Made by a program: the position numbers and the translations under genes. The notes beneath the pieces are model-generated. The model made no database searches, was not told where the DNA came from, and saw nothing but the letters and a program-made list of their open reading frames with translations. A stretch of 64,000 bases of DNA from assembly GCF_041381155.1 (NCBI RefSeq), contig NC_091135.1, forward strand, positions 8,671,620-8,735,619. The letters are read 5' to 3'. This DNA is from Argopecten irradians. Taxonomy: Eukaryota; Mollusca; Bivalvia; Pectinida; Pectinidae. Below are positions 1-12,537 of the stretch, piece by piece. Numbering within the stretch: the first letter of the stretch is position 1; every line of letters begins with the position of its first letter.

Positions 1-473
1 CCACACCATTTTAAATTTTTCTTATTTCATTTGTGTTGAAATATTGATTAATATTCTTCATCTGTAATAGAATAAGCTATGATGTGCAATGTGAAAAATA
101 GTCAATTTTCATTTACCAGTAACTTATCTATCAGAAAGACCATATATAAACATTATTCAGCATTGGACATCTAATAGATTAAATATATACTACAACTGTT
201 AGTAAAATAGCGTCCGATAAAAATAGGCTGAACTTTGTCCTACCATGGAATGAGAGTAAATACATAGGTATGCAGCTATATCTCATTAACACAAAGACCC
301 GTTATCTTTTTTATGCTATATGTATTTTACTTACATTTATAGCAGATATATGCTATCAAATTTAAAATCAAACATTCAGCTCCATGTACTCTTATTAATA
401 CATATCAAAAGACGTTATTATGAAAGATAATAGTTTAACAATACATTAAATCTGTACAATTGCAATTACTTAC

Positions 474-3400
474 CAGGAATAGTTAATTTGTAAACTGTGG
501 TAGAGGTATTTTTATACAAGACGTTAACAAAATATTGACGAGTTGTCGGGTTCTGTCTAAGCTCTACAGATACCATTGCAGCATAAGGTGGACTTTTTCC
601 ATGTTCAAATAGGCCAAGAGCTGTTAAAAGGGCTGCTACAGTGGTATCATGCTGTGGAAGATAAGTCAAGAACAGAATCTGGTCATGGTGTTTATGGATT
701 TTCCAGAATCTGGTCATGGTGTTTATGGATTTTCCACAGTTACTCTTTGGTTCATAAGGCCAAATAAAAAAGGTCTGTTTTGGGTTGCATTGGCAAACAA
801 AATAGGGTCAGTAGGTCGTGAAGATTTTTTTTTTTTTAGTGTCTTTCACTCTAAATTAATGGCCAGAACCAGAATCTGAGATTGAAATCCGGCCTTTTAA
901 TTTTTTTGCTTAGAAAAGTGGGGAAAAAAATTAGGGTCGGTCGGGTAAGCCAAAACAGGCATTCTTTTTTTTTGGCCTAATACTGTACAATGTATATCGC
1001 TATATTTCGAAAGTGGTTCATTTTCAGTATATTTGTATTTCCATTGAAATCCAAGAATTTTCAACACCAATGAAATATTCAGAAAACCATTAACATACCT
1101 AAGAAACAACAGTATAGTATATAGATTCACAAATTGTAGGGATAAGTTAACCGCTTAATTTAGCCTCTGCAAAGAATGTGTCCCTTATAGAAACCACGAA
1201 ATACTGACCTAGAAAATGTTAAGCCCTATACAGTAAGTAACCTTCGGCATTGTCATACACAGTAAGATGAGCACTTATGAGTCTGCAATCGCTCCCAGGG
1301 TGCATTGCGGTTCTCTAAATATCACCTCTGTAAACAGCCCAGCGAAATTTTAAGATTCTTGAAAAACGTATTTCGGACACATACTAAATTCTCAAATACA
1401 TATTGTTAGGTGCCATATGTATCATTTTCCTGTAAACGACTGTGAGTTCTGACATTATATAATTTGATCACTCAATATCAAACCAAACAATAATGGATTC
1501 TTTTGCGGATACACTAGTTTTACTTGTAGGTAAATAGTCATGATTTGCATACGACGTCCTCCGTTTCAAAAACACTCACTGTGACGTCATATGAAAAAGA
1601 GGCCCCACGTATTAAACAATCGTCATGACATAATATTCTGTGACCTGAGGTCAACAGACGGTCAGTCCGTGAGTTGACAGAGGTGAATGTGGGGACCGCA
1701 ATGAACCCTGGGAGAGACTGATGGGTCTGTGACGTAAATTACAGCAAATATGGGGTTTACACTGGCTGAAAATTTGCATGAAAAGGATGACATGCAATAG
1801 AAACGTGTATAGGATCAATATTTTAAAAAAAAATTTGTCACTCTAACTGTTTATTTACCAAAAAAATATTGTCGGAGTCTATTTTGAAATTTTCTTGAAA
1901 TGATAAAAAGCTTGTAAAACAATATAATAACCAAACAAAGCTTTAATACTTGCAAAGAAATCATTCTAATATAATGTAGATATACAATTTAGGTATTGTT
2001 AAGTGTCAAATATCATTAAATCTTTCATGCTATCTTTCATCAGTGATGTAAGATTTGGATCTTTTAAATATTCAAATGAATTAATTTAAACAACATTTAT
2101 ATGAAGTATTTTGAAAAATATCAAAGCTTGCAATGAACGAAAGTCTAAGTTACCCTAAATCAAAATGGCTATCAGCACCATGTATGTAAAGTGAAATGTC
2201 CAAAGTCCACTAAATATACTGTATTTTATGTATTACCTACCCCTGAATGCATATATAGCTTTGGAAGTGCCTCACCATTCACACGATGCTTCATGTTTTC
2301 AATTATTTCTTTAAGTAGGGGTCCTGCAAAATAAAAACATATTTAGTCTATAGAAATCAATGAAACAAATATAAGTTAAGGGGAAACCCTGTATATGTAT
2401 ACAGATATTTTTGCATTATAGGAAAAAACAAACATAACATAATCATACATATATTGAAAAAAATCATGATGGCTGTCTCTCGATCAGCACCTTTTTTTAC
2501 TGTTCAGTTACAAAATCGGCATATTCAGTGAAGCAATATGATATATGTGCAGACACATGCATTATAATTCCTGAGTTTGGCATTCAAATATATGCAAGAC
2601 TCAAAGAGTTCTGAAAATGATTTGCTATAAAGCACCCTGGGATCCATTGTTGTTGACAAAATAGAATACAAATGGATCCATGTAAAATGGTAATTGTTAT
2701 TTGATCACTGTCAGGCTATATATTCTGTTTATGCATGGTAATGAAAGGGTTATCTACCCTTGCAGGTATAGATATCGATTGTCATGATACCTTTACATTT
2801 GTGAGCATAAAATCATATTTTTCACACAAGTTTCAATCATCCACAAAACCATGATGTCACAATCAATACCTTCATGCAAGGGTGATAACTCTGTAATATG
2901 GAAAGATGGAATACAACAAGTAAAGATATCAAAGACATTTGAGCTGACTTACCTCCCTTTAACCTACTCTTTGGCCCACTGAACAGTAACCTAAAGCCTA
3001 TATCATCCAGATCACGCAGCTTTTCATACACAGTCTTATTCTCATTTTTCCATACTTCTGTTGCCCAGGATGTTAAATTGAATCCATGTGTTTTCTGATA
3101 CATAAAAAAGGAGATATATCATTTTTAACTAAAAAGATACTATAGGTACAGTGTGCATAGATGAAATTATCATGGGAGAAAATATGATTCACAGCAACAA
3201 AAGATACATTATATTCTATATATCTTTACATTGCAATATGATGATGTTTTTTAACTGTAAAATTTCTATTTACACTTTCCTCTCCGATTTAAAGGGATGA
3301 TTCAATATCAAAATAATCTTTTCACCATATTTATATTTTTTATGTCATAGCATTTTCATTACAATATTATGACATTGACAATAACATACAAATTGAGAAC

Positions 3401-6400
3401 ATAAAACATCTTCTCCCTAACAAGGAAGATAGAAGTTTGTCTGACTTGCACTGTTCCAGGTACTCCAGCCCAGGGTATGGGGATAATAAATGTGGATGAG
3501 ATGCGGGAAATTTAATCCGTGTCCCAACTGCATCAGTGCATTTAACATTGTAATTACCTCACACAGAAATAAGTCAGCTATCTTCCATATAGTTGTGACA
3601 TTCTCTGGTCCCCAGCCTGTCTTATTGTACAGGAACTTGTAAAATTCCTGAAAAAATAGTAATGACAAAATTATAAGACTAACATTTGACAATTATTACA
3701 ACCACAAAATGTTACCTTGTCTGGAAAAAAATTCCAGTGAATAATGAAAATTACTGAACCGTGACCAGTTGCAAGTGCAAGGTTCTGAATGCATTTAACA
3801 GGATCAGAGACAGTACAAAGGGAGTTTCAAACAGCCAAACATAAGACTTGCAAAGAAGGTTACTATAATGGACTTCGTCATGTGAGCTAGGACACAGTAA
3901 AACATTCAAAGGGAGGTAACTCAAAAATGACTAAATTAATGAGCAGATCAAAATGGATTTGCAGAAAGATCATGTTTGGCTGAAAATGATTTTAAGTACC
4001 ACAGAATTAACTTGAAATGTCTTATTTGATACAGAGATTTTTGCCTGAGACTCCTACCTATATGAAGGATGGACAGGATATATCATGCGGCAGAATGGAC
4101 CAGCCCTGATGAACATTATACATGTGTATGTACCTTATCATTTAATCAAGGGGATTTAATATTTTAATCAGTAAATTAGCTAATATAAATGATGGTCATG
4201 CATGGCAAAACATCACCATCTGCAGGACCATGCAGCTGATTAATAAACAGAACTTGATTGTCACTTATACATGTATTTGATATGAAGATATACACTGTTG
4301 TGTTAAACTTGAGGCCACATGTGAATTCATGATCTGACAGCTTTTATTGGGGGAACTCAACAATTTATATGACATATATATATATTCATTAACAAATTGA
4401 TGCATCCGATACATGCCTCATTAGCCTTGTCAATGGCAGCTATTGGGGGAGACTTCATGTCTTCATCGTACTGCTGGGTATAGAATGGACATTCCTCTCC
4501 CATATTGATACGCTGGAAAGGAAACAGTCCATTTAATGCTTTGAAAACATGTGGAGAATAATGTATACAACATCAACATTTATAAAAATTGTAAGATACA
4601 TTTATCCATTTTTTGAATACACCGATTGTTTTAGTAATGTTATCATGTATAGAAGTTTCATTATACACAATGTATACAGTCATTCTTGTCTGCAAGAACC
4701 ACCAAAGGGAAAATAAAAACCATTATTATATATAGTCTTCATAGCCATAATGTTTGGTGTACGTGGTGTGCTAGTGATATGTATAAATTTACACTTACGT
4801 TATCCTCGTACTTGGGTTTGGTATGGATGGGGATAGGCTGCCAGCTGATATTTGTATTCCACACCTGGTCACCAGTTGGAGGATAAAGGCCGGCCAGGTT
4901 ACAGGCTGCACTCATTAGACACCGATCCTCGTCTGAACTCGTCACTAATATCTGTTAACAACAATCAGAAATCACTAAAAATATCGTTATCTGTTAACAC
5001 ATTATATACAGTTGTCTCCCTTTGTAAGATGATAGTTGACAAATTATACAGAGTTGTCGACTCCTTCTTAATACAAGTTTCTGACTATTTTACGGCATAT
5101 AAGATACGAGTCATAAAATATACTCATATTCTGATCAGTTTTCAGGGGCAGATAACTCTGATGATTATTTTTCTACTTCATATTATTATTAATTTTTGTA
5201 AGATTTTGCAGTACATATACGATCATGTACACACTTTACTCCTAACTCACATAGAACCATTCACCCGTTTGCAGTTTAACAGTAATCATCATTATATATC
5301 AATTAAATTCCCATCACACAAATATAAAAAAAAAAATATATATATCTAAATCTCATATCATACTCCTTGGTGTATAAATTGTACAGTAACACATACCTGG
5401 TACATATATATATATGACATCTAAGCAGTTTATCAGGGGCAGATAACTCTGATAATTATTTTTCTACTCAGTATTATTATTTTTTTGTAAGAATTTACAG
5501 TACAGATACAATCATGTACACAATTTCATCCTAGCTCACATAGAACCATTCACCCGTTTACAGTCATCATCATTATATATCAATTAAATTGCCATCACAT
5601 GAACTAAAAAAAAAAAAAAAATACTATCTACATGCATCTCATATCATACTACCTGGTTTATACACTACACACATACCTTGTACATATATATGACATCTAT
5701 ACACTTTCACATATTTTATGATAAAAAAAATATGACATATCTACTCAGCATTATATTAATTAGCATAGTGTATAGACATGATAACATTCAAAATATTTGA
5801 TATTGAAACAAAAAACAAACAGAAATTTAAAAAATGAAAAAAATTTTTTTTTTTTTTTTGGATAGAATTTTTAAATATATCTTTAAATGAATATTTAGTA
5901 GAAGGTAATTTGAATGTGAAATGTAAATTCAATAGAATGAAACCTTATCGCATATTGATGCTAAATTGGATATGGAATTTTAACTTTTAAAGCCATATTA
6001 TTTTTAATGTTTAAAGGTTCCTGTAGGGTAGTGCATACTAACTTCTGAATGTTGATAGTCACTACTCAGGAAGCCATTGTATCTCTCCCGTAGCCAGTGG
6101 CCGAGTTCATGGTGCTGGTTCATCCCAATCTGTCAATAAATTATCCACAATAATAATAAAGTCAAAGCTATATCAGGTATAATATGTCACCCCTGAAGCC
6201 ATATCTAGGCTTTTCTAAATCAAAGACTAGACCAGTCCATTATGAAATTTCAGGGTGAATGAGTTTAAGGAGCAATTTCAATCAAAAAGATGCATTAAAC
6301 ACATGATTTACATACATAAAAGGTAGGATTTGGTTTGGTTTTGTTTATCATATTTACGTCCTATTAACAGTCAGGGTCATGTAAGGACAGCCTCCCTTGT

Positions 6401-9400
6401 ATGTGATTTGCAGCATATTTGTAATGCATGTTTTGGGAGACTGCGGTATAAAAAAAATCTGTCCTAATGAAAGTTGGGGTATATACATGTATACGTAGTT
6501 GCCATCAATTTGACCTGTCCATAAGTGTTTATACAATACAGAAACTATATGAAATTCTGAGTCCTTATATATTCATATACCAGTATCTATAATTTCTTAT
6601 GCTTATTTATCATTTTTAGTTGCAAATTTCCTGGTTATATTTTCTTCATCCCTGTTATTTCAGCATTGGTTGTCATATGGCCAAAAACAAATGTCTGTTT
6701 AGGGTTACATTGCCAAAAAATATAGAGTCAGTAAGTCAGGATTTGTTTTTTGTGTCTTTCACTGTAAAGTAATTGCCAGAACTGGAGTCTAAGATCAAAA
6801 TCCTGACTTTTAATTTTTTTCATAGAAAAGTGGGAAAAAAATAAGGGTCGGGGTAAAAAATTAGGGTTGGTCATGTAACCCTACATAGACATATATTATT
6901 TTTGGCCCAATTTTGAGATGCATTAGTGTGTAACATACACTGTCTGGGTGTTCTTCACATGCATGACATCCAACGGTGCATGCTAAAAAAGCTAAACCTG
7001 TGTCTATTCAAATTATCTTGAGTTTGATAAACATGATAAAACAACCGGCACTAGATCGGGAATTATATTTCTATAATGTACTTACCGTAGAAAGCCATCC
7101 TAATCCATTTGGCCACTTATCTTTACCATTTGGGTCTCCTTTGTATACCTCAATTGGTGATCGGTCACCATGTCGATATACCTGCAAAACATTCATGATC
7201 AAAAGTACAAATTAAAGTTTCACATATTATACATGTACAACCATTCAAATGCTATGTGTGGGTATATATGTACAATTATTATATGACTGGTGTATTTGCT
7301 GTATTTTGATAGGCCGATACGTTTCTCGGAAGTATTCATCAACTGCGATATCAACCCCGAAATCGGTGGCGAAAAGCATGCGAGGTTACTGGACTCAGTC
7401 CAGATACCTCTTGCGAGTCCAGTAACCTGTGTCAAAAATAGATTGAGGGAAACTCCCTTTAGATGTGATGTTATAATCACTTTTGACGTCGATTCGTACC
7501 CATATATAGCGTAACAGGAGTTTCCTTATTCAATGACGTCAGGATAATCTATTGTGACGTCATTATTATAGTTGGCAACATATATGGCGGAAGGCAGCAA
7601 GTTTACTGCGATCAATGGTGATCAACTGCGAACTTCAATTTATGGAAAACGTTCATAAATGCCAGATGGGCAGTTGATGCAGTGATAAAATATTCCAGTT
7701 CTGCCAGTCTAAAACATTAGCAAGAAACATTTGGATATTTACCATATACTACATGTAATGGATAAACTACTTTTGTGAAGAGAACATTTGCAAATATCAT
7801 CCTGTTTTTTGTAGTAAAGTCTTTTTGAATAGGCGGGTTAATATCATATAAATGTCGTATAATAAAACAATTATTGACCTATTTTCAGGTGGATACGATG
7901 AGTTAACAACCCTCGAAAATGATATAACCCTGGCCTCTGGCCTCGGGATATATCACTTACTCGGGTTGATAACTCATCGTATCCACCTGAAAATAGGTCG
8001 ATAATTGTATAATATATATACTGACTATATTTATATATCTAAACTAAATTAATATTGTATACATTATAAAAGGCCCACTACCTTTCTGAAACAGCTTTTA
8101 ATTTTTAAAATTGGAATGTAAAATGTATGAGATCTATAGTTTTGTAGAGTCACAAAAGTTATTAACTTACCTTTAATACTTCACTAATATCATTATCTTC
8201 TGAACAATTTAATTAAAATCAATAAAATGTTAATTTTCATAACAGCACCAGACAGCAAAACAGCGAAATGAATTTCCACATTTATCATATATTACGCAGG
8301 GAATCTGGCAAATGTTTGGTGTTGTTACCTCATCTTGGCCATTGATATGTATATTTTCTTATGTTTTTAAGAAACCTTTAAATTTTGCTCCAGAAAGGTT
8401 GTGGGCCTTTAATAATGTAACAGGATTACAAGGTAACCTATATATGTCCTCCAAACACTAGCCAGGTGCTTTATATCATACCAATTGATCATATCAGCAA
8501 ATGTACCTTCATAGTCAGCGAAGATTGCCCTATCCAATATGCCAGTACAATTCATCAACACTCATTCTAACACATATATTTAAGCATTAAACTTTCTCCC
8601 TATCGTCTCATCTCTAATCTGCATCAAATGTCTAATCATCTCATTATGTGCTAGCGTAAGAACACATTATGAGGATTGTCTGCAAAGCTCAGGCATCTAT
8701 ATAGACCATAGATGCCATAGGAAGTTAGTTTAATGCTTATATTTACTTTATCAACTCATTTTAGGGTCTCTGCATTAATATTGTTTAAGTTAGACCAGGA
8801 AAACTGTTTATCAACGACAAAATAATCCCCAAGATGGATTGCTCTTTATAGCAAGCAGTTAAGTGATAAACCACCTTCCAATATAATCAGTTGACCAAAA
8901 ACGGAACATCTGTTATGGAAATGAAAATTTTTCCTTCTTTTATGTGGATTTCCTTCTCAAATGTAGGTTTTGGGGCAGGATAGGGTGTGAATATATGACT
9001 AAAAAATAAACAAAAATTTGGCTCTGTTATTTCCATAAATTGAACTTTTTAACAGTGCATAATTAATGGTTACTGAAACATCTGGCTGCGCCCTTTAAGG
9101 CCTTGCCTTCAGTCATATTATTATATTAATAACACCATTTCTATTATACATGCACATTTCATTTTTGTTACACTGATCAAGTTTCTACGCATGTAAACAA
9201 TTTTTAATTTAACCTGTACATTATTTTGATATGCTTTTCATCAGATAAACCACACAAGCCCTTGGCATTCACAGCTAATAGCGACCTATATAATCATACC
9301 ACCCCTGCACTTTCTCTGACCATCTGTCAGAAATATTTCATCTATCATCCAGCGCTATGTCTGTTGATCGTCACAGTTTTTAATAGCCACTGACTAAAGG

Positions 9401-10409
9401 GATCATCCCGACAAATATAATAAGCATTGCTGTTGTCCCTATAGTTTTTTTCTATATGTTTTTAGTTGCGCTATATGTCCTCATCTCCCATAAATCGTAC
9501 TGACCCTATATACCTTTATAGGGGTTCAGTAACTGATAATCATATACTATTGTAGCGGGATTGGACTGGGTCGATCATTGGTGACCAGGTAGCTCAGTCG
9601 GTAGAGCACTCGGCTAGTGTTCGGAGGGTCCCGGGTTCAAATCCCAGTCTGGCCGCTACATTTTCTCCTCTCCTGTTACACTATTAATGTTGCAACAAAT
9701 TTATCGTATCAAGGACCATTGATGATTTGTTTTAAGTATTTTTTTATCATTAATTTTGCCAAGAATCAGAAATCAAAATCTTGGAACATTTCTTTCCAGA
9801 ATTTGCGAATACCCTGGAATACAATGTATAAAGGACCAGTCACCAGGTGTATAATAATTAAATAACCAAACAAATGAAAAAATCAACAATCATTTTGACA
9901 CTATAACTCATTAGGCCGACCTCAGTGATTTTAAATAATGATGTATCAGACATCATATATATGACATTCATTTAAATCACATGTGAAGTAATACTCCAAC
10001 AATGCTAGTGGTAAAATGAGACATGTTTGAATCATTATATAATTCTAGGTTTTGCAATAAAAAAAAACCTAAGAAATAACCGTTAGTCCTAGTTAACAAT
10101 AAATGAAATAATATATTGATCTTTACGTTGGATTAATCATGTTGCTTTCAGTTTCATTGCTTATCATTACAAACTCCTGTGTTTTATTTGTACACTAGAC
10201 CTTTTTTCGCATCATCTAAGATAAATCTCTGATCCTCTTTCAGTTTCGATTCACGTTCATGATCAGCATGAAACAAAATGGAAGCATTACTGTAACGTTA
10301 TGTTTCTTACCAAATTAACAAGTCTTAAGTTTGAGATGTCATCGCTGTAACAAAGTTGGACGAATGTTGTAACTAAAACACACACAACTAATCGCCAACC
10401 TTCGACCAT
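474..10409 (-). CDS. Histidine acid phosphatase (lysosomal/prostatic type), 3' end outside window
   Basis: Hydrolyses phosphomonoesters at acid pH through a phospho-histidine; the family acts in lysosomes or is secreted. Exons in coding order (complement): 10311-10409, 7086-7181, 6043-6129, 4799-4951, 4417-4512, 3558-3647, 2953-3094, 2241-2323, 474-651, giving 341 codons whose phases all join. Exon 1 begins with a signal peptide (hydrophobic core [13 protein letters not shown], likely cut near CYS-DD). Exon 2 opens with VYRHGDRSP, the RHGxRxP active site; exon 4 has [11 protein letters not shown] and WQPIPIH, close to human ACP3/ACP2; exon 8 ends MHSG and exon 9 begins HDTT, the catalytic HD. 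Six N-x-S/T sequons fit a secretory protein. One intron uses a GC donor. The terminal cysteine-rich part and any membrane anchor lie left of base 1, so a lysosomal (ACP2-like) versus secreted (ACP3-like) type cannot be decided. All introns carry repeats. Confidence 0.93.
673..734. repeat. 31-bp direct duplication beside the last phosphatase acceptor
   Basis: A unit starting CAGAATCTGGTCATGG occurs twice in tandem with a 31-bp period. It lies just upstream, in gene sense, of the acceptor for the HD-motif exon (474-651), so it lengthens the intron end without touching the coding exon. Confidence 0.85.
758..977. mobile_element. MITE with GGCCAAA-type inverted ends, copy 1
   Basis: A short non-autonomous element bounded by GGCC...GGCC. 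The left end (GGTCTGTTTTGGGTTGC) and right end (GCCAAAACAGGC) are inverted relatives. The interior shares GTGTCTTTCACT and AGAAAAGTGGG with the copy at 6679-6907. No coding capacity is seen. Confidence 0.7.
1279..1727. mobile_element. Non-autonomous element with ~50-bp inverted ends
   Basis: The left arm 1279-1330 (with CTCCCAGGGTGCATTGCGGT) is matched in inverse by the right arm 1679-1727 (with ACCGCAATGAACCCTGGGAG). The interior is AT-rich and noncoding. It lies in the intron between phosphatase exons 8 and 9. The family is not recognised. Confidence 0.65.
5139..5705. repeat. Diverged ~290-bp direct duplication in a phosphatase intron
   Basis: Two neighbouring copies share GGGGCAGATAACTCTGAT, TAGAACCATTCACCCGTTT and ATCATTATATATCAATTAAA in the same order. 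They differ by many substitutions and short indels, so the duplication is not recent. Confidence 0.8.
6331..6535. mobile_element. SINE-like fragment
   Basis: Contains CCTATTAACAGTCAGGGTCA followed by TGTAAGGACAGCCTCC, the same core as at 59565-59790 (TTTAACAGCCAGGGTCATGC). This core is widespread in bivalve short repeats as I remember them. The head is missing or unrecognisable. Confidence 0.5.
6679..6907. mobile_element. MITE with GGCCAAA-type inverted ends, copy 2
   Basis: Second copy of the element at 758-977. The ends are GGCCAAAAACAAATGTCTG and, inverted, CATAGACATATATTATTTTTGGCC. It lies in the intron between phosphatase exons 2 and 3. Confidence 0.75.
7383..7428. repeat. Perfect 14-bp stem hairpin
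   Basis: AGGTTACTGGACTC (7383-7396) pairs perfectly with GAGTCCAGTAACCT (7415-7428) across an 18-base loop. It is in phosphatase intron 1, in unusually GC-rich surroundings (about 7300-7440). Confidence 0.8.
7867..8008. mobile_element. Foldback hairpin element, ~45-bp arms
   Basis: The arms 7867-7911 and 7963-8008 are nearly perfect inverted copies (ACAATTATTGACCTATTTTC and its complement). The loop contains GGCCTCTGGCCTCGGG. Similar hairpins with CTCG-rich centres occur at 30825-30971 and 57920-58046. Confidence 0.8.
8068..8410. mobile_element. MITE with AAAGGCCCAC ends
   Basis: The left end AAAGGCCCACTACCTTTCTG is mirrored at the right by CAGAAAGGTTGTGGGCCTTT. Noncoding interior. A partial relative is at 41999-42158. 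Confidence 0.8.
9551..9660 (+). mobile_element. tRNA-like (Thr-AGT-like) sequence inside a short inverted-repeat element
   Basis: Bases 9583-9655 resemble a tRNA: A box TAGCTCAGTCGG, B box GGTTCAAATCC (one base off consensus) and AGT in the anticodon position. The acceptor, anticodon and T stems carry mismatches, so a working tRNA is unlikely. The flanks TGTAGCGG (9551) and CCGCTACA (to 9660) are inverted copies of each other. This fits a tRNA-derived SINE head or small element better than a tRNA gene. It is in phosphatase intron 1. Confidence 0.6.
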
Positions 10410-10483
10410 GATGAACAGTGAACACCTCTCGATCTCCTGTCTGTCTGCAGGCTAGCTGGGTCTAAATTTACCGGTCACAAATT

Positions 10484-10493
10484 GTCATGTGAC
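10484..10493 (-). promoter_or_regulatory. CLEAR/M-box-like E-box upstream of the acid phosphatase
   Basis: The minus strand reads GTCACATGAC, one base from the CLEAR consensus GTCACGTGAC and containing the MITF/TFE-type core TCACATGA. It lies about 75 bases before the ATG at 10409. TFEB/TFE3/MITF control lysosomal genes in animals, so a role here is plausible, but it rests on one short match. Confidence 0.35.
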
Positions 10494-12095
10494 ACTTTCT
10501 CATTCTGGGTGCGTTCGCTTGTTTGCGTTTTGTAACAACTAAAGCTATAGCGGTGCGTTCGACCACGGAGTTAAAGGTACGTTATATGGAAAACCATAAC
10601 TTTTGGTGAATTAAAGCATTCAAAGGCACGGGCAAAAATGTATGAAGCTCTCAACCATTTGCATCAACAAGGATTATTTTTACTGTAACACATCTGAAGA
10701 AACTAATAATTTACACGTGTTCGCTGTAAAAATTTAAAAGGAAATTTTAGACCACATTTTGGCGTCTTGATTTGACCATATGTCTTGTATAGTAAATATA
10801 ATGGTTTTTGATAGTACTGTCAAATTTATTTCGAGCTCGTAAATATGTATAGCTAAAATATTTTAAAATTAAAACCTCTCAAAATATATTATGTTGGTAT
10901 TTTTGGTGGTTAAAATATTAAAAGCTCTCGTTGGTTCGCGAGTATGAAAATTACGACACATACAATTAACTTTAACTTTAAATATCAAATAAACCATGCG
11001 GAAACAAGTCATGATCATTTTATCAGATTTCAAGGAAGAAAAACTGTAGTGATCATAAGTACAGGTAATATACAATGTAGGTAACATCCTTATACAGGTA
11101 CAATTTTCGCTTGTAAATGTACATCTGTCAATAGATCCATAGGTATACACAACAGGTATGCGTAATTTATTTTTTTAATACGACAAATGATCTATGTCCG
11201 TATTCAATTAACATACAAAATTATTGATTAACAGATATCTTTGTGTGTACGACTGTCCATTTCAATGTGTGTGTACACACATATATGTATATAGTTATCT
11301 CATTGTTATTTTCTCCAGTACTAATCCAGCATGCAGTATTTCACATCTTTGGCATCGACAAATCACGCCGGAAAGTTAAATTTATTCCAATGATTACAAT
11401 TTAACATTCCTCTGTCAAAGTGATGATGCAAGAAACTCCAAACACTTAAACAATATTTGCATGGCAGCGTTAATATGAAGACAATGAGATGAAGGCATCG
11501 ATCTATTTCAACAAAAGACACACTAATCTACCGGTATTAGCGGCAGAAATAAGTGAATACATGGCACATGTATATTCAAATGTTCTGACTAAAGGAAGAC
11601 AGGCTCACTAGTTCAGATCAGGGTTTTTTTCCCATTGCGTTTCGCTTTCAGTCTAATTACGCAATACATTGTACATGTTTGATGTACAGTTCCATATGCC
11701 AGTATAATCGTTTCTTCACAGATTTCTACTCATATCACATTAAACTTTTATAGAAGGCACTCGACGACATGAATGTGAATATTTTCCTGTCATGCAGTAT
11801 AAAAATAAACAAACGATATATATAATAATTGTAAATTACTAGCTTATATATCTTAGAGAGCAATTTTAGGCACTAATTATCACATGCAAACAAAATATAA
11901 GGACAAATTATCAGTCAATAACTAGATATCCAGGAGGTACAAATGTACATCTTGACGCCCACAATTGGATATCTATCAGTCAATTTCTTAAATGGACCCT
12001 TTCTCTCGTCCTCTCTGTAAATGCTATAAAGCACTGGTACTCAAATAATGCAAGAAATCAAATGACAATAGTCACTATTCTGTTTTTTTTTTTTA
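10494..12095. other. Intergenic, no gene seen
   Basis: AT-rich sequence upstream of the acid phosphatase. The open frames are short and show no family features. The start holds the distal promoter region of the minus-strand gene. Confidence 0.6.
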
Positions 12096-12537
12096 AACAA
12101 GAGATCCCAGAGGGATCTTGGCGCCCACCAAAGAATTACATTGATATATGAATAAATGCAATTTGAGAAAGTTTCCTTCATTACTTTTTGAGAAATAGCG
12201 GTAACAAAGTTTTATAGACCTAGGGGAAACTACATATGAATTCTGAGACAGATCCCTTCAGCACTTTCTGAGAAATAGCGGTAACCAACTTCAACTATCA
12301 AAATCCAAGATGGCGACTTGTTGGTAATCTTGTCGACCGAACGCTCCCAAAATGCAATATGCACAACCAGGGACATACGAAACATACATTATATATATGC
12401 AATTTGAGAAAGATCCCTATGGTAGATTATTATAAATAGCAGTAACAAAAATTGTTAACGAACGGAAGGACGGACGCAAGGACGACGGACCATGGGCGAA
12501 AGACGATTTGAACCATAATTAGATAGTGGGCTAAAAT
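12096..12537. mobile_element. Non-autonomous repeat starting ACAAGAGATCCCAGAGGGATC
   Basis: It begins with a short hairpin (GATCCCAGAGGGATC), contains twice TGAGAAATAGCGGTAAC and a CCAAGATGGCG motif, then a GGAAGGACGGACGCAAGGAC run, and ends GGGCTAAAA. The order (hairpin head, GACGG-rich run, CTAA end) is the same as in the larger element at 44897-46521. A Helitron-like non-autonomous origin is my inference. Confidence 0.55.

Noticed and set aside
4852-5349. 165-codon plus-strand frame
   Set aside because: It begins antisense to a confirmed phosphatase exon and runs into duplicated intron repeat; composition is low-complexity with no family features.
9583-9655. Functional tRNA-Thr gene
   Set aside because: Mismatches in acceptor, anticodon and T stems, and inverted element ends around it.
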